Assembly: GCA_963971535.1 (NCBI GenBank)
Contig: OZ020592.1
Location: 126,281,320 to 126,345,319, forward strand
Direction: 5' to 3'
Source of the DNA: Notolepis coatsorum
Lineage: Eukaryota > Chordata > Actinopteri > Aulopiformes > Paralepididae
Length of the DNA stretch: 64,000 bases
The translations under genes were made by a program, and so were the position numbers. The notes beneath the pieces are model-generated. The model was not told where the DNA came from, did not search any database, and saw only the letters and a program-made list of their open reading frames with translations. Shown piece by piece: positions 9,871-22,394 of the stretch (within the stretch, counting starts at the first letter, position 1; each line of letters starts with the position of its first letter).

Positions 9871-9990
9871 AATAAAATTCCCCCAGTTAAAGTTAAGAAG
9901 GACAAGACAAAAGACAAGACAGACAAGACATTTCCTCCTCCCCCTCCCATGAGACTGCCGGACTCCCCCGAACAAGCACCTCAACCCCGC

Positions 9991-10704
9991 TCAGCCGCAC
10001 ACGGCGGTCCTGACCTTCTCAGCTGTTGCAAACCACAGGTCAATACCAGCCTGCCCCACCCCAATCACCCGCGCCGTGGATATTTCAAGATAAATCACAT
10101 CCAACAGTGTTAGGGACCAGTTAATCACTGTGAGCTTCTCAGGCTCCTTCCATCTCAATGCTATTAGCTTCTTCGCTGCTGTGACGCCCGCTAGGACAAC
10201 CCTTTTTAGTTGTACGGACGCGTGTAGTGTCGTTATATCGTTCAGGAGTAGCGTAACAGCTGTGAATGGGATAGTTAAGCCACACAAATCTGAAAGTTTG
10301 TCCGTTATTGACCTCCAGAAGCGGGCCACTGGTGGGCAATCCCAATACATATGCATATAAGTGCCAGCGGCCCTTTGAGAGCACAAAGTCCACCGAGAGT
10401 CGGTTACCAGTCCCATAGCAAATAGCTTCCTAGGTGTAAGATAGGTCCTATGAATATAATTAAAATTAATTTGCTGGTGATTGGGGTTGCGGGAAGACAA
10501 TGCCACATTTGCCCAAACATCATCCCAGTCAAACTCGGGGTCCAACTCCGGGATATCCACACGCCAGATTGTATCCAATGACACATTTTTATACGTGGAT
10601 TGAATTAAGAGCGTATAAAAGTCTGAGACAAACCCTCTGGAGGTCGTCCTGTCCACTATGAGCCTGAGGAAGGGGTGTGGTTGCAAAGCTTGAGCCCACG
10701 GCAC
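9991..10704 (-). pseudogene. C-terminal part of L1 ORF2
   Basis: An open frame of 237 codons resembling the C-terminal region downstream of reverse transcriptase in fish L1 ORF2 proteins, with a Cys/His cluster around CSQRAAGTYMHMYWDCP that recalls the cysteine-rich motif of L1 ORF2. Endonuclease and RT domains are absent because of 5' truncation, so this is a dead fragment. It belongs to a different subfamily from the L1 at 45789-52690. Confidence 0.8.
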
Positions 10705-11274
10705 GCCATGCGCCCTCAGCGCTGACCTTAGTTGAAGGTAAAGAAAGAAGGACTCGCCGGGAAGATCATAAAATTCTCTTAAGTCCTGAAACGCCCGAAG
10801 GCCGTTCTTATCATAAATATCCTCCAGAGTATAATATAAGTATGTTTTTATCGTTTTCTGCAGTAATTCATAGAACGTGAGTTATAGGCATAAACGCATA
10901 TATAGATTATCAATTGCCGTTTATTCCCGATACACACTATATTAAAAAATTCAACTGTATATTATCCTATACGTTATGCGTCATCATGCGCGGATGAAAG
11001 GTGGTGGGGGGGTCGTTTATAATTCCGTGATCGTCAGTAAATGGTTTATGTAGTATGGGTGATATATTGATCAGATCGGTTTGCAGTTAAATTAATGAAC
11101 AATTGGGCTGAAAATAGCGTCAGCGTCCTCTTACCGTGCGTCAATGAGACTGGCGGTGAAATATCCCAGGTATAGGACGTCGATCGCCTAGGTCCATTTC
11201 CGGTTTGTATGTCGCAATAAACGCCGAAAATATATAGATTATTAAGTTTATAAAGCGATCGATATGTACTATAG

Positions 11275-12232
11275 CAGGGGTCGGCAATAGGCGGCCCGCC
11301 AGCAATAATTTCTGGGCCGTCAGATTATTTTGAGAATATGATATTTATTTTACGTGCGGGAAATATTTTTTTGTCTTTGTGAAGCTGTATCTATCTACCG
11401 GTAGTCATCAAAAGCATGTCTGTCACTATAGCCAATTGAAATGCTAGAAATGGTCACGTGGACTGGGAGAACCAATGGAATAGTCCCACGGGCCGCGTGT
11501 ATATTTCCCTAACGCACTTTCACTTCCGCATTCGAGAACAAGTAACAAAATTTGTTAAAAAAAAAAAAAAAAACGTTTTTGGATAGCTTCTTTGCAACGG
11601 GGAAATACCAACTGATGAGCCAGAAGAGGACCTCCAAGACACATAACGCTTCTTTTAATAAACAGGAGTCATACTTAAAATACAGGTTTATCGCAACAGG
11701 TCGGTGATTCTTGCATGCTGACGTCTTCTCTGCATAATACTGTATGTGGCGACAACAACAACAACAACAACAACGAGGCAATGATGACAGCTGTGTTCAA
11801 GTTGGCAGATAAGGTAGCTGCATTCAACGCCAATCTGGAATTGGAGGGCGGCGAGTGGATATTTGACATGTTTCAAACATTAACAGATTGCAGAATGGGT
11901 ACAATACAGTACGGCGCAATACACACAATTGTTAAGGGGATGCAGACCAGAGAAAAACGTTTGTCTTGTTTACATCAGGGTCCCCCATTTGCGAGTGCTC
12001 GCTTATGCCTGTGTTTTTTACTGTTGTGAAGCACTGTGAACTGCAACCTCTGTATGAAAAGTGCTATACAAATAAAGTTATTATTATTATTATTATTAAG
12101 TGTATGCACCCGCCACGGTGCTGCATTTTTCACTATCAGTATATTAAATTAGCCATTGTTTTTGGTCCTGGCCCGCCAATCAAAGCCTTGGGGAAAATCT
12201 GGCCCGTGGCCAGACCTAATTGCCGACCCCTG
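11275..12232. mobile_element. Non-autonomous hAT element
   Basis: Inverted ends caggggtcggcaa and ttgccgacccctg, with a perfect 8 bp duplication tactatag at 11267-11274 and 12233-12240. The piggyBac element it sits in is split cleanly. It contains a reversed LINE tail (11877-11995) and an ATT run near 12080. Confidence 0.95.
11877..11995 (-). mobile_element. LINE tail family A fragment
   Basis: Same 3' UTR as at 4368-4510 (ttaacagattgcagaatgg, aggggatgcagaccagag, catcagggtcccccatt), inserted in the hAT element. Confidence 0.8.
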
Positions 12233-12848
12233 TACTATAGTGTCTGTCGGGAGCCTTGCGACAATATCTGACGGCCGGATGAATTTAATCGACGCACAGC
12301 AGCCATATCCTGTTTACCAGTGTAACTCGCCCGACCATCCACCAGGCGGCGGTATTGAGCAGTCGTTGTATTGAGCCATAGGGTTCAGCTGCAGCGCCGG
12401 AGGTGTATTATATGAATTATGAATGCCATGGCGAAAAAATTTAATATTGATCTCAATATCGCTGTACAAGTGTGGTCTGGCGGTCAAAGCATGGCGGGCA
12501 ATAACGTTTTAAAGTGTTTCCGGCGGTGGATGTGTTAATATTGACAGCCCTATACAAAATAAATGGACAAGCCAATAGGCCTCCAGACCAGTGTTTTTTT
12601 GGCAGCTATTTTCATTTTAGTTTTAGTCTTAGTCATGTGTCAAGTGCTCCTTTTTAGTTTTCATCATATTTAGTCATCTTCATTTATTTTTCGTTTAGTC
12701 AGTTTTAGGTCACTTTCACACGGGGGCTGTTTGGTCCGGACTATCGGACCAGAATAGTCCGGTTTTTTCGGGTTTGTGTGAATGCGCGTCGAACTCGGTC
12801 CGCGGACCAAACACAAACTCTGGTCCGCCCAAAAACATAGGTCTCGGT

Positions 12849-13818
12849 TAGGGATGCCCCGATCGATCGGCCACCGATCGTTATCGGCCGATAATCAGTA
12901 TAAATATGCGATCGGTGATCGGTGATAATGTTTTATTTTCACCGATCGTCAAACCCGATCTCACTCGCTGTCGCTGAGTTCTGTCTCAGACACCGGTGGT
13001 GCGGCATCTGCTCTCGAGTCCAGCCCCTCCTGCACGCATGTAAACACGGGTCTAGTCTAGTGAGACACGGGAGGACGGCGTGTCGGCGTCTCCCTGAGCT
13101 AACGTTAGCTTAGCTACCGTTACAAAATGACCCAGTCAACTATTCACTTTTAGTTTAATACATGATGAGGCATTGTCTAACTGAACGGTATCTAGCCGGC
13201 CAGCTACCGATAGCTCCTGACATCAACAAATGCTCCAGCAAGTATAGTAGGTAGGTATGATACCTGTTAGCTGTTAGCTGTTAGCTCACGTTAGCGCAAG
13301 TTAGTTCACTGTTAAAAACTAAATGTCCCATTGAACTAAATAATTCACTGAGGCGTTGTATTAACGTTATATATCCGGCTAGCAGTAGCTACAGATAGCT
13401 CCTGATATCAATGTCTTATAATACTGATTCGATGCGTATTCGAGCTGAGGGCTTGCTGAGCACAGTTAAGTAACGTTATACCAATAGGGTCCAGGTGCAG
13501 CGCCGGAGAATCCTGGCCGTAGCTCGAGGCTACTCGAGTATAGGTCCAGCTGCAGCTCCGGAGAATCCTGGCTGTAGCTGGAGGCTACTAGAGTACACAC
13601 AGACAGTGGAGCTTGTTGCGTGGTGGCGATGTATCGCAGATAATACAAGTACAAGTCTAATTATATAATATATATATTTTATAAAAAAAATAAAAATAAA
13701 AATTTATATAAAATAAAATTTAATTTCTTTTAATCAAAAACGATCAGTATCGGCCGATATGGCTCACGACGATCTGTGATCGGTATCGGTGGCAAAAAAC
13801 GTGATCGGGGCATCCCTA
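12849..13818. mobile_element. hAT MITE with GATCGG-rich ends
   Basis: Ends tagggatgccccgatc and gatcggggcatccct are inverted. The 8 bp flanks are gtctcggt (12841-12848) and gtctctgt (13819-13826), 7/8 identical. Subterminal copies of gatcggtgatcgg and cggccgat occur at both ends. No transposase. Confidence 0.9.
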
Positions 13819-14131
13819 GTCTCTGTTTGCTTCATCGGACCAAACGCGGACCAAATATAGCAGGGGTGGCCAACCAGTCAGAGACTAAGAGCCACAAAAA
13901 AATTACTGTGGTACCACAAAGAGCCACACCATATACCAGCGTTTCTCAACCTTTTTTTTCAGTCACGGCACCCTTCATGTGTTTATAGGTCTCACCCTCT
14001 GGCCTCTGAAGTTGCTAATGTCTTTTTTATTTGGGCCTCACAGGGTTAAAAGTACCCTGTGAGACCCATGGTTGCAAAATTACAAAATCACTTTTAGCCA
14101 TTTAAAAAAAATAATGTTTATTTAAAAAATG

Positions 14132-14562
14132 TTAAAGGGGAACTATTTTACTATTTCTTTCACTATTTGGGCACTTTTACACAATTCCTGTGAGTCTATG
14201 GAACACCTAGGTTTTTTTCAAAAAAAATGCATTGTTTTGTATTTCTAATCAAGTACTAAAAACCGCATTTTTCTACCTCAAGATCTTAAGCCGTTTTGAG
14301 GCTGGGCTCCAACCACTGTGTGGCCTGGTGCCAACTGCCACATCAACTGCCACATTATTATGCAGCTGAGAAATCTCTGACATCACAGATATGCACATTT
14401 TCAGATGACTCAGTTCAGTGAGGGTGAATATTGTGAGAGGAGAATTGGAAGAATTCGCCAATATGAGAATTAGAGACATATATCCTATTAATATAAGTCC
14501 ACATAGCTAAGAAACAATGGTAAACACTGAAAAAAGCCGTTTATAAGATAGTTCCCCTTTAA
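14132..14562. mobile_element. TTAA-flanked MITE, fourth level of the nest
   Basis: Begins ttaaaggggaactatttta and ends taagatagttcccctttaa, inverted with one mismatch, with TTAA on both sides as for piggyBac-type MITEs. A degraded inverted copy lies at 9441-9870. Confidence 0.88.
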
Positions 14563-15430
14563 GCACATGTATAGTCAATTGGTCCTGTTGTTCAGCCTCA
14601 CAATGCTATTTGATAGTAAATGTGTTTATATGTCCCACCCTCTGGCCTCTGAAGTTGCTAATTTCTTTTTAATTTGGGCCTCACAGGGTTAACCTCTTAA
14701 GCCCGAGATATACAGTAAAAGTGTATATTTTCAGCATTATGTTTGTTTACCAATTATTTTAACTGTTATTAGTGAAATATAAGATTATAGAAATCTCAGG
14801 GCATTGAGTCGGAAACCGGCGCATATTGACAGGAGGAAGTGGCACAGCCAAAAGTGAGTGTAGTCTTTTGAAGGAAGAGACTCAGGGCTTTCAAATTTCG
14901 AAAAACGACCCTACCCAGCTCACACCAGCCCCTGTCAATCATCTGACTTCTGGATTTACTTTTTAATTTCTCTTATTTTTTGGGATTATCTCCCACAAAC
15001 CTGAACGTTATTGCCATAAAACAGAACGCAGTTAGTTTCTCTACCTTTCTGTGAACGTCTTGCAAAAAACGGTGTTGCAATATGATGAAAAATGGTGGAG
15101 AAATTTACATTATAAAAAAGATGGCAGAATTCAGTACTGTATCTACAAAACCTTCTGTTTAATCATCTTCCCTTTATTCATTTGCTTAGATTTTTCAGGT
15201 CTGGTCAATTTTAGCATGGTGTTATTTACAGTCAAAGATTTTTATTTTTTTTAAATAGAATTGATATTCTCCTTTGGTTCATTACAATTTACTCAAGCCT
15301 AGTAACAGACACACTATTTCTGACACTGATCCATATATGTCCCTAGATTCAGATACCAAGAACATGCAAATGGACCATTTAAAAAAAAATTGTAAATGTT
15401 TATTCTACGTCCTTATGGAATGAGTGACAT

Positions 15431-15464
15431 AAAAAAAAAAAAAAGTAAAAAAAAAAAAAAAAGT

Positions 15465-15496
<32 letters not shown>
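15431..15496. repeat. A-run followed by T-run
   Basis: Two A-runs separated by gt, then an uninterrupted run of about 30 T. The arrangement is self-complementary and could fold back. It may also be prone to assembly length error. Confidence 0.9.
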
Positions 15497-15499
<3 letters not shown>

Positions 15500-15636
15500 G
15501 ATGGAAGAGCCTGCACATTGACGGGCAAAGAGCCGCATGCGGCTCGCGAGCCGCGGGTTGGCCACCCCTGAAATATAGGAAGTGCTTATTATTATTACCA
15601 CTGTGCGCGACATTCACTGCAAAACAAGCACACTGC

Positions 15637-15766
<130 letters not shown>

Positions 15767-16453
15767 ATATCTAACTGTGCATCTTGGGTAGAAGGAAGAA
15801 AAAACGCAGCTTATTATTATTATTACCAAGGCGCGCGGCATTCACTGCAAAACAAGCACACTGTACACATATGGGCAGAAGACCAAATAAAACAGCTACT
15901 TGTGGGCACTCATAAAAACAATGCGGTGTACAAGTTGTTTAGCGAGAGGATGGTGGTAATGGGCTTCAATAGAACAATGGATCAATGCCATGTCAAAATA
16001 AAAAACTCCGCCTCCGCTGATCTGGAGTCAGACAGGGCTCGCCATATCTATGGGGCTCGCAGTCCACACACACAGACACACACACATGCGCGCCCGCACA
16101 CACAGGCTCGCAGCCACACACACACATTTCCACTCTCTATTGTCCAATAGACGAGCGCCATTTTCGACCGCGTGACATTGTTCAGAAAGTTTTGGTGCGC
16201 CTGACAAATTGCTGTGTGAATGCAGACGAACCAAATGAAGAATGCAACAATGTTGCAACTTCACCACCAGAACCGCACAGAGTCCACCAAAACTATATGT
16301 GAAAGCACCTTTAGTCAACTAAATGTCTGAGCATTTTAGTCTTAGTCAGTTTTTGTCTAAATCTTGTCTTTTTTGTTTTAGTCTAGATTTTGTCTATTTT
16401 TTGTTAATGTACAAAAAAAACTATTATATAAATTATAAAACTTTTTTTTTCTA

Positions 16454-16913
16454 GGGCGGCTACGTGGCGTAGTGGGCAAGGCACTCGCCACGAAATGCTG
16501 GAGACGCTGGGCTCCACATTTGCTTTCAGTTTAGCTGGTCGTCCGTACTAATACACATTGGCCGTATTAGGGGGTGGGAAACTGATGGGTGGGGATCGGG
16601 CGTTGTGGACAGCGACTCCCACAGGTCGGTTGGTGCGCCTGCGCAGTAGAATCAGGAAGTGTCGGGGGCAGCGTGAGCCTCCCACGCGTTACTCCTCGCC
16701 ACTGAGAGATCGAGCTGCGCAGGTGAAAAGATGCGACTGCTGTTACCTCAAGTACCGGAGGGGACTTGTGCTATGTATGACTTAGTCCACATTGCAGCCG
16801 GCTTGTGGGAGGCAAGAAACAGCGTCCGTGACAGGGGAGGGTTGAATTGGATGATACGAAATTGGGATGGGAGAAAATATAGAAAAATGGGAGAAAAAGT
16901 GGATCAAAAACAA
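16454..16913 (+). mobile_element. tRNA-derived SINE with deleted B box
   Basis: Same family as 38255-38737. The pol III A box (tggcgtagtgg) is present, but about 20 bp containing the B box (gttcgagcc) is missing between ctgggct and ccacattt, so this copy should not be transcribable by its own promoter. Confidence 0.92.
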
Positions 16914-17757
16914 CAGGTTATTGTATAGATTACTATTAGTATCATTAAAAGTTCTATGCTCAACTATGCTTCACCCACGGAAAGGTTGTTGGCACATTGG
17001 TTCCACACGGACATTATACGTTGTTGCACACTTCCTCCTATCTAGAAGGCTCCGTTTAGGTTAGCTACTGTAGTAGCAGAGGCTCTGTTGTGATTTTAAA
17101 TGCACAATAAATATTCAACATTCTCTTTTGAGACTCCGCCTCAGACTCTTATCATTTGGCACTAAAAGCTAAACATTGTCACCGGTATGGCTGTCCGCAA
17201 CATGTCATTAATTAATTGTGTGCGAGAGGTCGATCAGTTAGCCACATTAGTGTGAGCTAGGTTAGCCAGTTAGCGTGAGCTAGATGGAAACAATGTAACG
17301 TTACTGGTGAAAAAGTTATTTACCTTGGAATACTCCTTTGCCAACTTGCTGTACTTTGCTTGCAGGTCTGCAGCTGGATTATGAATAGTCCCAACTTTAG
17401 CCAAAGTAAGGTTAAGCTAGCTTTTCAAATAGCTCTTCAGCTAATGCTAATAACATAGCTCCCCGTCACACTGCTGTCGGGACGATGGCATTAAGAAAAG
17501 TTATAATTATTTTGTCTCGTCTTGTTTTAGTCAACAATATCAATATACATGAAGAGAAATTTCGTCCTGGTTTTTGTAAATTACATTTTTGTGTCCTCAG
17601 TTGTGGTCAACGATATTTAATAAACTATTTAGTCTTGTTAGCGTCACATGGTATTCAATAACGTGACATCACGTCTCGTTGTCGTCATGAAAAAAACCTT
17701 CGTTGACGAAGATCTTTCATCACCATTTTAGTTGACAAAATTAACACTGCTCCAGAC

Positions 17758-17960
17758 CCACCTCTAGTCATCATTCATCACACTATTCTTCCTGGGGTCC
17801 TCATCCTCACAGATATACACATACAAATATGAAACATTCAGTGTAAATCAGTCATATTCACTAGAAATCACTAGAAATCCATAATCACTAGAAAATAAAA
17901 CAAAAGGTCATAGGTGAATCCATTTCACCATACCTTTAAAAAAAATTACCAATGGGCCTC
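17758..17960 (-). repeat. Fragment of a LINE 3' tail
   Basis: The ttcttcctggggtcc block is shared with 7550-7570 in the LINE at 7500-8755. The rest is AT-rich and unassigned. Confidence 0.45.
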
Positions 17961-17989
17961 CAGACCCACCTGTAAATGAACCAATAGTC

Positions 17990-18840
17990 TTCCTTGTCAG
18001 CGACGTCATATCTCGTTTTATCAGACCCCCCATTGAGTGCCGACCGACGCGAGATGTCGTTTGTTTGCTGTATTTTTTTTATTGGCGATTTGAATTCATA
18101 TTTCATCAATCGAGCCATGGGTTAGTGCTGCAGAGTCTCTCTGAGCTCAATTGGGAAGATACCGCCCCCTATCGTCTCTCCCTGTGTAACTGCACCCCAT
18201 CAGCTCAGACTGATAAAGGGGGAGTGGTCAGTTTGCTCATTTTATTTTTCCGTCAAGGCATCTGAAGAGACCAAGTGATCGCCGGCCCTCAGAACAGCGA
18301 CGATTATGTATTTACAGTACCAACACTGTAATCAATAAGCGTGATCGATATTTGGAATGGCGATCAGGAATTGGAATAATCTTTTTGGATAACATCTGAT
18401 CTCAGGTAAGGAATCTATTTTACCAGTCTTAGGATAATCAGACCTGTTTTCACGGAGATTTCAGCGTTTGCCCTGTGTGATGTGGCTGTTTGGCTGTGAT
18501 CGCTGATGAGGAAATAAGAGAATCGATTTTTCAGATGAATGAATGATCGCCTCTATAGCGTGCATACGTACACATATACTATCGATACTCTAGCGTTTAT
18601 TTGAAAACGATTCATAAATAGGCCGAAAAATTACAACGGTTTTGTGTATTCTAGAATATTCCAGTAAATGTCTTTTTATCACGGAATCTTTATATTTTCC
18701 TTGAAAACTAGGGCTTTTCAAAATGCTATAAAACGAAAATGAAACGATAAAAAAACAATCCGTTTCGACAATGTTGACTGCAAACAAGTCATTGATAAGC
18801 GACGGGCAGATTAGACACATAGCCATAATTTAAAACATAG
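17990..18840. mobile_element. piggyBac-family fragment, left and right parts joined
   Basis: Block by block it matches the left part of the element at 19019-19615 (ctgccccctatcgtctctcc, gatcgatatttggaatggcg, atctgatctgaggtaagg) and then the right part at 29135-29410 (gcgtttatttgaaaacgatt, ataagcg.cgggc). It therefore shows how the two separated halves of that element would normally be adjacent. No clear TTAA ends are kept. Confidence 0.75.
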
Positions 18841-19619
18841 ATTAGGCGTTTTTAACGCTAACATTGAAGTGGATGATGGCATTCAACGGGGTAAACAAGG
18901 TAGGCACCGATAGTGTTAGGATTGTAATGCGACCCCAATTGCACGACACAGACAGGTATTCAGAGTTAGCCAAAACAAGGGCATGATTTATTATACACAA
19001 AAAAGCGGCACTGACCCTTTAACACTTTGAGTGCCAGCCACGAGAAATGTCGTTAGTTCATGCCATGCGTTGAGTGCCAAGAACGAGAAATCTCGTTATT
19101 TAATTGTTATTTTTTTTATTATCGATTTCCATAAATTTTTCATCAATCTAGCCTCACGTTACCAGTGGGGATCTGTCTGAGCTCGAATAGGGAAAATACT
19201 GCCCCCTATCGTCTCTCCGGATGGTATTGCACCCATTGGATTGGACTGAATGAAATGGATGGGAAAAAAAGAGTCCGGAATCCACATTTTACTTGTCAGG
19301 CATGTAACCGGAGACAATCCCAGTCATTGCCAACCCTCAGAACAGCGTGGAATATGTGTTACCAGTACCCAGTGTTGGATCAATAAACGCGATCGATATT
19401 TGGAATGGCGATCAGGAATTGGAATAATCCTTTTGGAGAACATCTGATCTGAGGTAAGGAATATATTTTACCAGTCTTGGGATTATCAGAGCTCTTTTCA
19501 CCTATATCTCAGCGTGTCCCATATGTGTGTGTGTGGCTGTGAGTGTGTGTGTGCTGATCAGGAAATAAGATAATTGATTTTTCAGCCCGCTTCTCTAGCG
19601 TGCATAGGTACACATATGT

Positions 19620-20840
19620 GACCATGTCCAGTGCTTTATCCCACATGTCTATATTTTCATTTTCCAGATTGTGAAAGTACAGAATGTAAGCTTTCAAATG
19701 ATGTGTCATACTTTGAAATCTGAGAATGTTATTATTGTGATGTGCTAATTTTAAATCTTGTAGCAGTCTTTTTTCCCCAGAGACTTAAGCAGAGAAAACA
19801 GCTCTTAAAGATTTGACACCTTTCGCCAGGATTCTGCTGGGCGTAAACAATACCTCCCAACCATACCTCTCCCCTGAATAGTATTAACATAATTAAGTGC
19901 TGTGACAGCCATGCTGTCATGACAGATCAGATACAAAATCAAACATTTTGTATTGTAGTAGTAATATAACTACTAGTCTGAATAATGTATATTTCAGTTA
20001 TTGAATTGAATTGAAAACCTTTATTTATTAAATTAAATTATATTGACCTATTTGTTTACACAGCTTGTGTTGTGTCCAATCTTTCGCAGCATTATTCATT
20101 AGACACATAGGCTACATAGTGTATTCCAATTATCTGTTTTATTGATTAATGATATATTTGAAAGAATGCAGGTTATAGCTGTATAAAACAAATGTCTGTC
20201 CCATTGTACCAATCAATGGGATATATTGCATGTTGGCTATAATGATTTTATAAAAAAGAGAGATTAAATGCATGGCCATATATTTATACATTCATGTGAC
20301 ATCACAGCATATTATTTGTATAGCCCAGTGTTTCCTGAAAACAGATATGTACAGTGTTCAGGTTATACATCTATCATTACACAATTACAACCAAAATAGG
20401 AAGAAATTATGTTGACCGCAGGGAATTTTAATGCATAGTTGGTAGAACTGGCCAGCGGAGTGATAGACACGAGCCTTTTTTACACAGAAATGCAATAAAT
20501 AATAATGCATTAAAGAAGACCCCTCATTCTGCCGGCTTTGCTTATTTACACTGAACCCAGCAAAGGGTGGATAGAAGCATCTTGGGTTGTGGTTCTGAAA
20601 CAGGTCTCCAAGGAGGGAAGCACGAGGTGATAAACATGGAATATCTTCTAGTGTGGCATTACCTCTGCCCCCATTAAATGTTATGTCATGTAGCCTACAC
20701 AGATAAAGATTGCATCTTCTCACATTGCTTATTATATTAATTGGACCTAAAACAGGTAGCCTATTATCATTATTATTGTTATCATTATCAGTCTTTGTTA
20801 CCACCTTTCATGTGACAACTGGACGAAAATCAGCAGACAA
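19620..20840. other. Unassigned sequence
   Basis: No recognised coding sequence. Part (about 20125-20240) is shared with 4266-4360 (gattaatgatatatttgaaagaatgcagg-like block and an inverted caatggga pair), indicating an undefined dispersed repeat. A 139-codon minus-strand frame at 20385-20804 matches nothing I recognise. Confidence 0.5.
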
Positions 20841-20841
20841 T

Positions 20842-21202
20842 ATCAAATCAATTCAAGAGGTTTATTCGTCACATACATACCAGGGCATACAGTGAAATGC
20901 GGGTGGTCATGCCTGCATCGATTGTGCAATAATACTAATAATAAAATACATAAACAGGTAATAAGAAGGCATAATATGTGCATGATAAAAATATACATGC
21001 TAATACAATATACAGTTTCAACTCTGTCATTATGCTATACTACAATAATCGAAACTATACAAGAACCACATCGGTTCTTTCCTTTAAAGTGACCTTTCCA
21101 TTTAGTTTAAAATGACATTTTTTTTATTCATTGCATACATACCAGGGCATACAGTGAAATGCGGTTGGCCATGCCCGCTACGATTGTGCAATAAAACAAT
21201 AG
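20842..21202 (-). mobile_element. Two LINE 3' tails in tandem
   Basis: Two copies of a reversed tail (tttattcgtcacatacatac / cagggcatacagtgaaatgcgg / gattgtgcaataa) start at about 20846 and 21121. The second continues on the far side of the solo LTR at 22395-22640, so the LTR inserted into it. Confidence 0.75.
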
Positions 21203-22394
21203 TGTTACAAAGGGTCAGATTAAACCGAATATATATATTTATTACTTGAGATCCCTTGTATAATATTTGTATATCGTTTGATATCCCTTGTATATTCTTT
21301 GTATATATACACGGAATATCCCTTTACCTAGGTACAAGCCAGACCATAATATTCGTTCTCCTATTGGACAACGACCCCTAGGCGCCAACGGCCATACCCC
21401 CAATGGCAAGTTCAAAGCCACCGCCAAGGCTTGTCTCAACATGTCCAGGTTTGCGCAGTAATACGAGACAGAACTGAGGTTGGTACTAGATAATTCACCT
21501 TACGTATAAATACGGCGCAGGTGGAAGCAGTGCAGTTCATTCAGTTCATCATTCGTTGAGTACCAAAACGTTAAAGCCTTCACCACGAGTCAACGACCAA
21601 GTGAAGTGAGCAACTTTGCATCTAAATAGAGCACTTATAATATGTGCGAATAGGATAGTAAAAGTGTCAGAGTTTAGTGAAATAACGTCAAGTTCGACCT
21701 AGTTAATGTGAAGTATAGTGCACAGGAGAATCTACACCGGCGAATGCAGAGCCTTTTCCGGCTGGATTATATTGCTTTGGTACTGTGGCTGCTGGAGCAG
21801 AGAACCGTCTACCCCACTGCTGTGTGGGATCTACCCTGTGAGGAGCATCACTCGAGCCCGTCTCTAGGAAGAGGCTGGCTGGCTTTCATCCATGCTGTCG
21901 CGCATACTTGGATTATAGCTGCTGCTTTGTCTGCCGATCGAGGGGAGTATATGTACCGCCTCCCGTAGCTGGAGCTTATTTATTCCTCGTTGACCCAGAC
22001 TTTGCATCCGAACATTCCTCTGCCCTGCTGGCTTACAACCGGAGGGAACCCCCTAGTGTCTCCAGCTGACTACGAGTGTGCCTTATTTAATTCTTATGCT
22101 ACAGGTGGCGTCAGTTATACCCATCTTATTATGCTCATGGACTTACGCTCTTGACCTACTTAAGTGTTCTTCGCCTTACAAGCGCAAGTATAATTCTCAT
22201 TCTGTAACCTACCGTTGCTGCTATAATAATAAATCCCTCCAAATAGAACTTTAGGTGTCATTGTTGTATTCTTGTGTGGGTGTTCACCAGATATACCGTG
22301 TACTGTATGGCCAGTAATTAAAGTACATAACTAAGTAGTGGTTTAATAATACCATACTCTCAATACAGTCAGGGAATTGTACCCCTCAGTTACA
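21203..22394 (+). mobile_element. Solo LTR, copy 1
   Basis: 1,192 bp, TGTTACAAAGGG to CCTCAGTTACA, flanked by a perfect 5 bp duplication aatag (21198-21202, 22395-22399). A TATA-like cgtataaatacgg lies near 21503 and AATAAA near 22226, which fixes the orientation as +. No internal region is present, as expected after LTR-LTR recombination. A second copy in the opposite orientation is at 60553-61746. The superfamily cannot be named from an LTR alone. Confidence 0.92.

Larger units (their letters stand above)
9306..10836 (-). mobile_element. 5'-truncated L1-clade LINE
   Basis: Flanked by taagtatgttttt at 9293-9305 and 10837-10849 (13 bp duplication). The T/A-rich left end is the reversed poly-A tail. 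The right end starts in the middle of ORF2, so the copy is 5'-truncated. A TTAA-type MITE relative sits in its 3' region at about 9441-9870. Confidence 0.87.
9069..12538. mobile_element. piggyBac-type element with two nested insertions
   Basis: TTAA at 9069-9072 with ttaacacacctgccactgg and TTAA at 12535-12538 with ccggcggtggatgtgttaa, imperfect inverted ends. Interior blocks (gttatactttttcattca, taagtatgtttttatcgttt, and the run to 11266) match the MITE at 7660-8467 in the same order. An L1 fragment (9306-10836) and a hAT (11275-12232) are inserted. No piggyBac transposase remains. Confidence 0.8.
13861..15570. mobile_element. hAT element, third level of the nest
   Basis: Perfect inverted ends caggggtggccaac / gttggccacccctg and perfect 8 bp duplication aaatatag (13853-13860, 15571-15578). 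Subterminal inverted agagccgc/gcggctc blocks occur. It carries the TTAA MITE at 14132-14562 and an A-run/T-run pair at 15431-15496. Confidence 0.95.

Noticed and set aside
20385..20804. 139-codon minus-strand frame
   Set aside because: No recognisable motif, no flanking splice signals of note, and repeat-rich surroundings.
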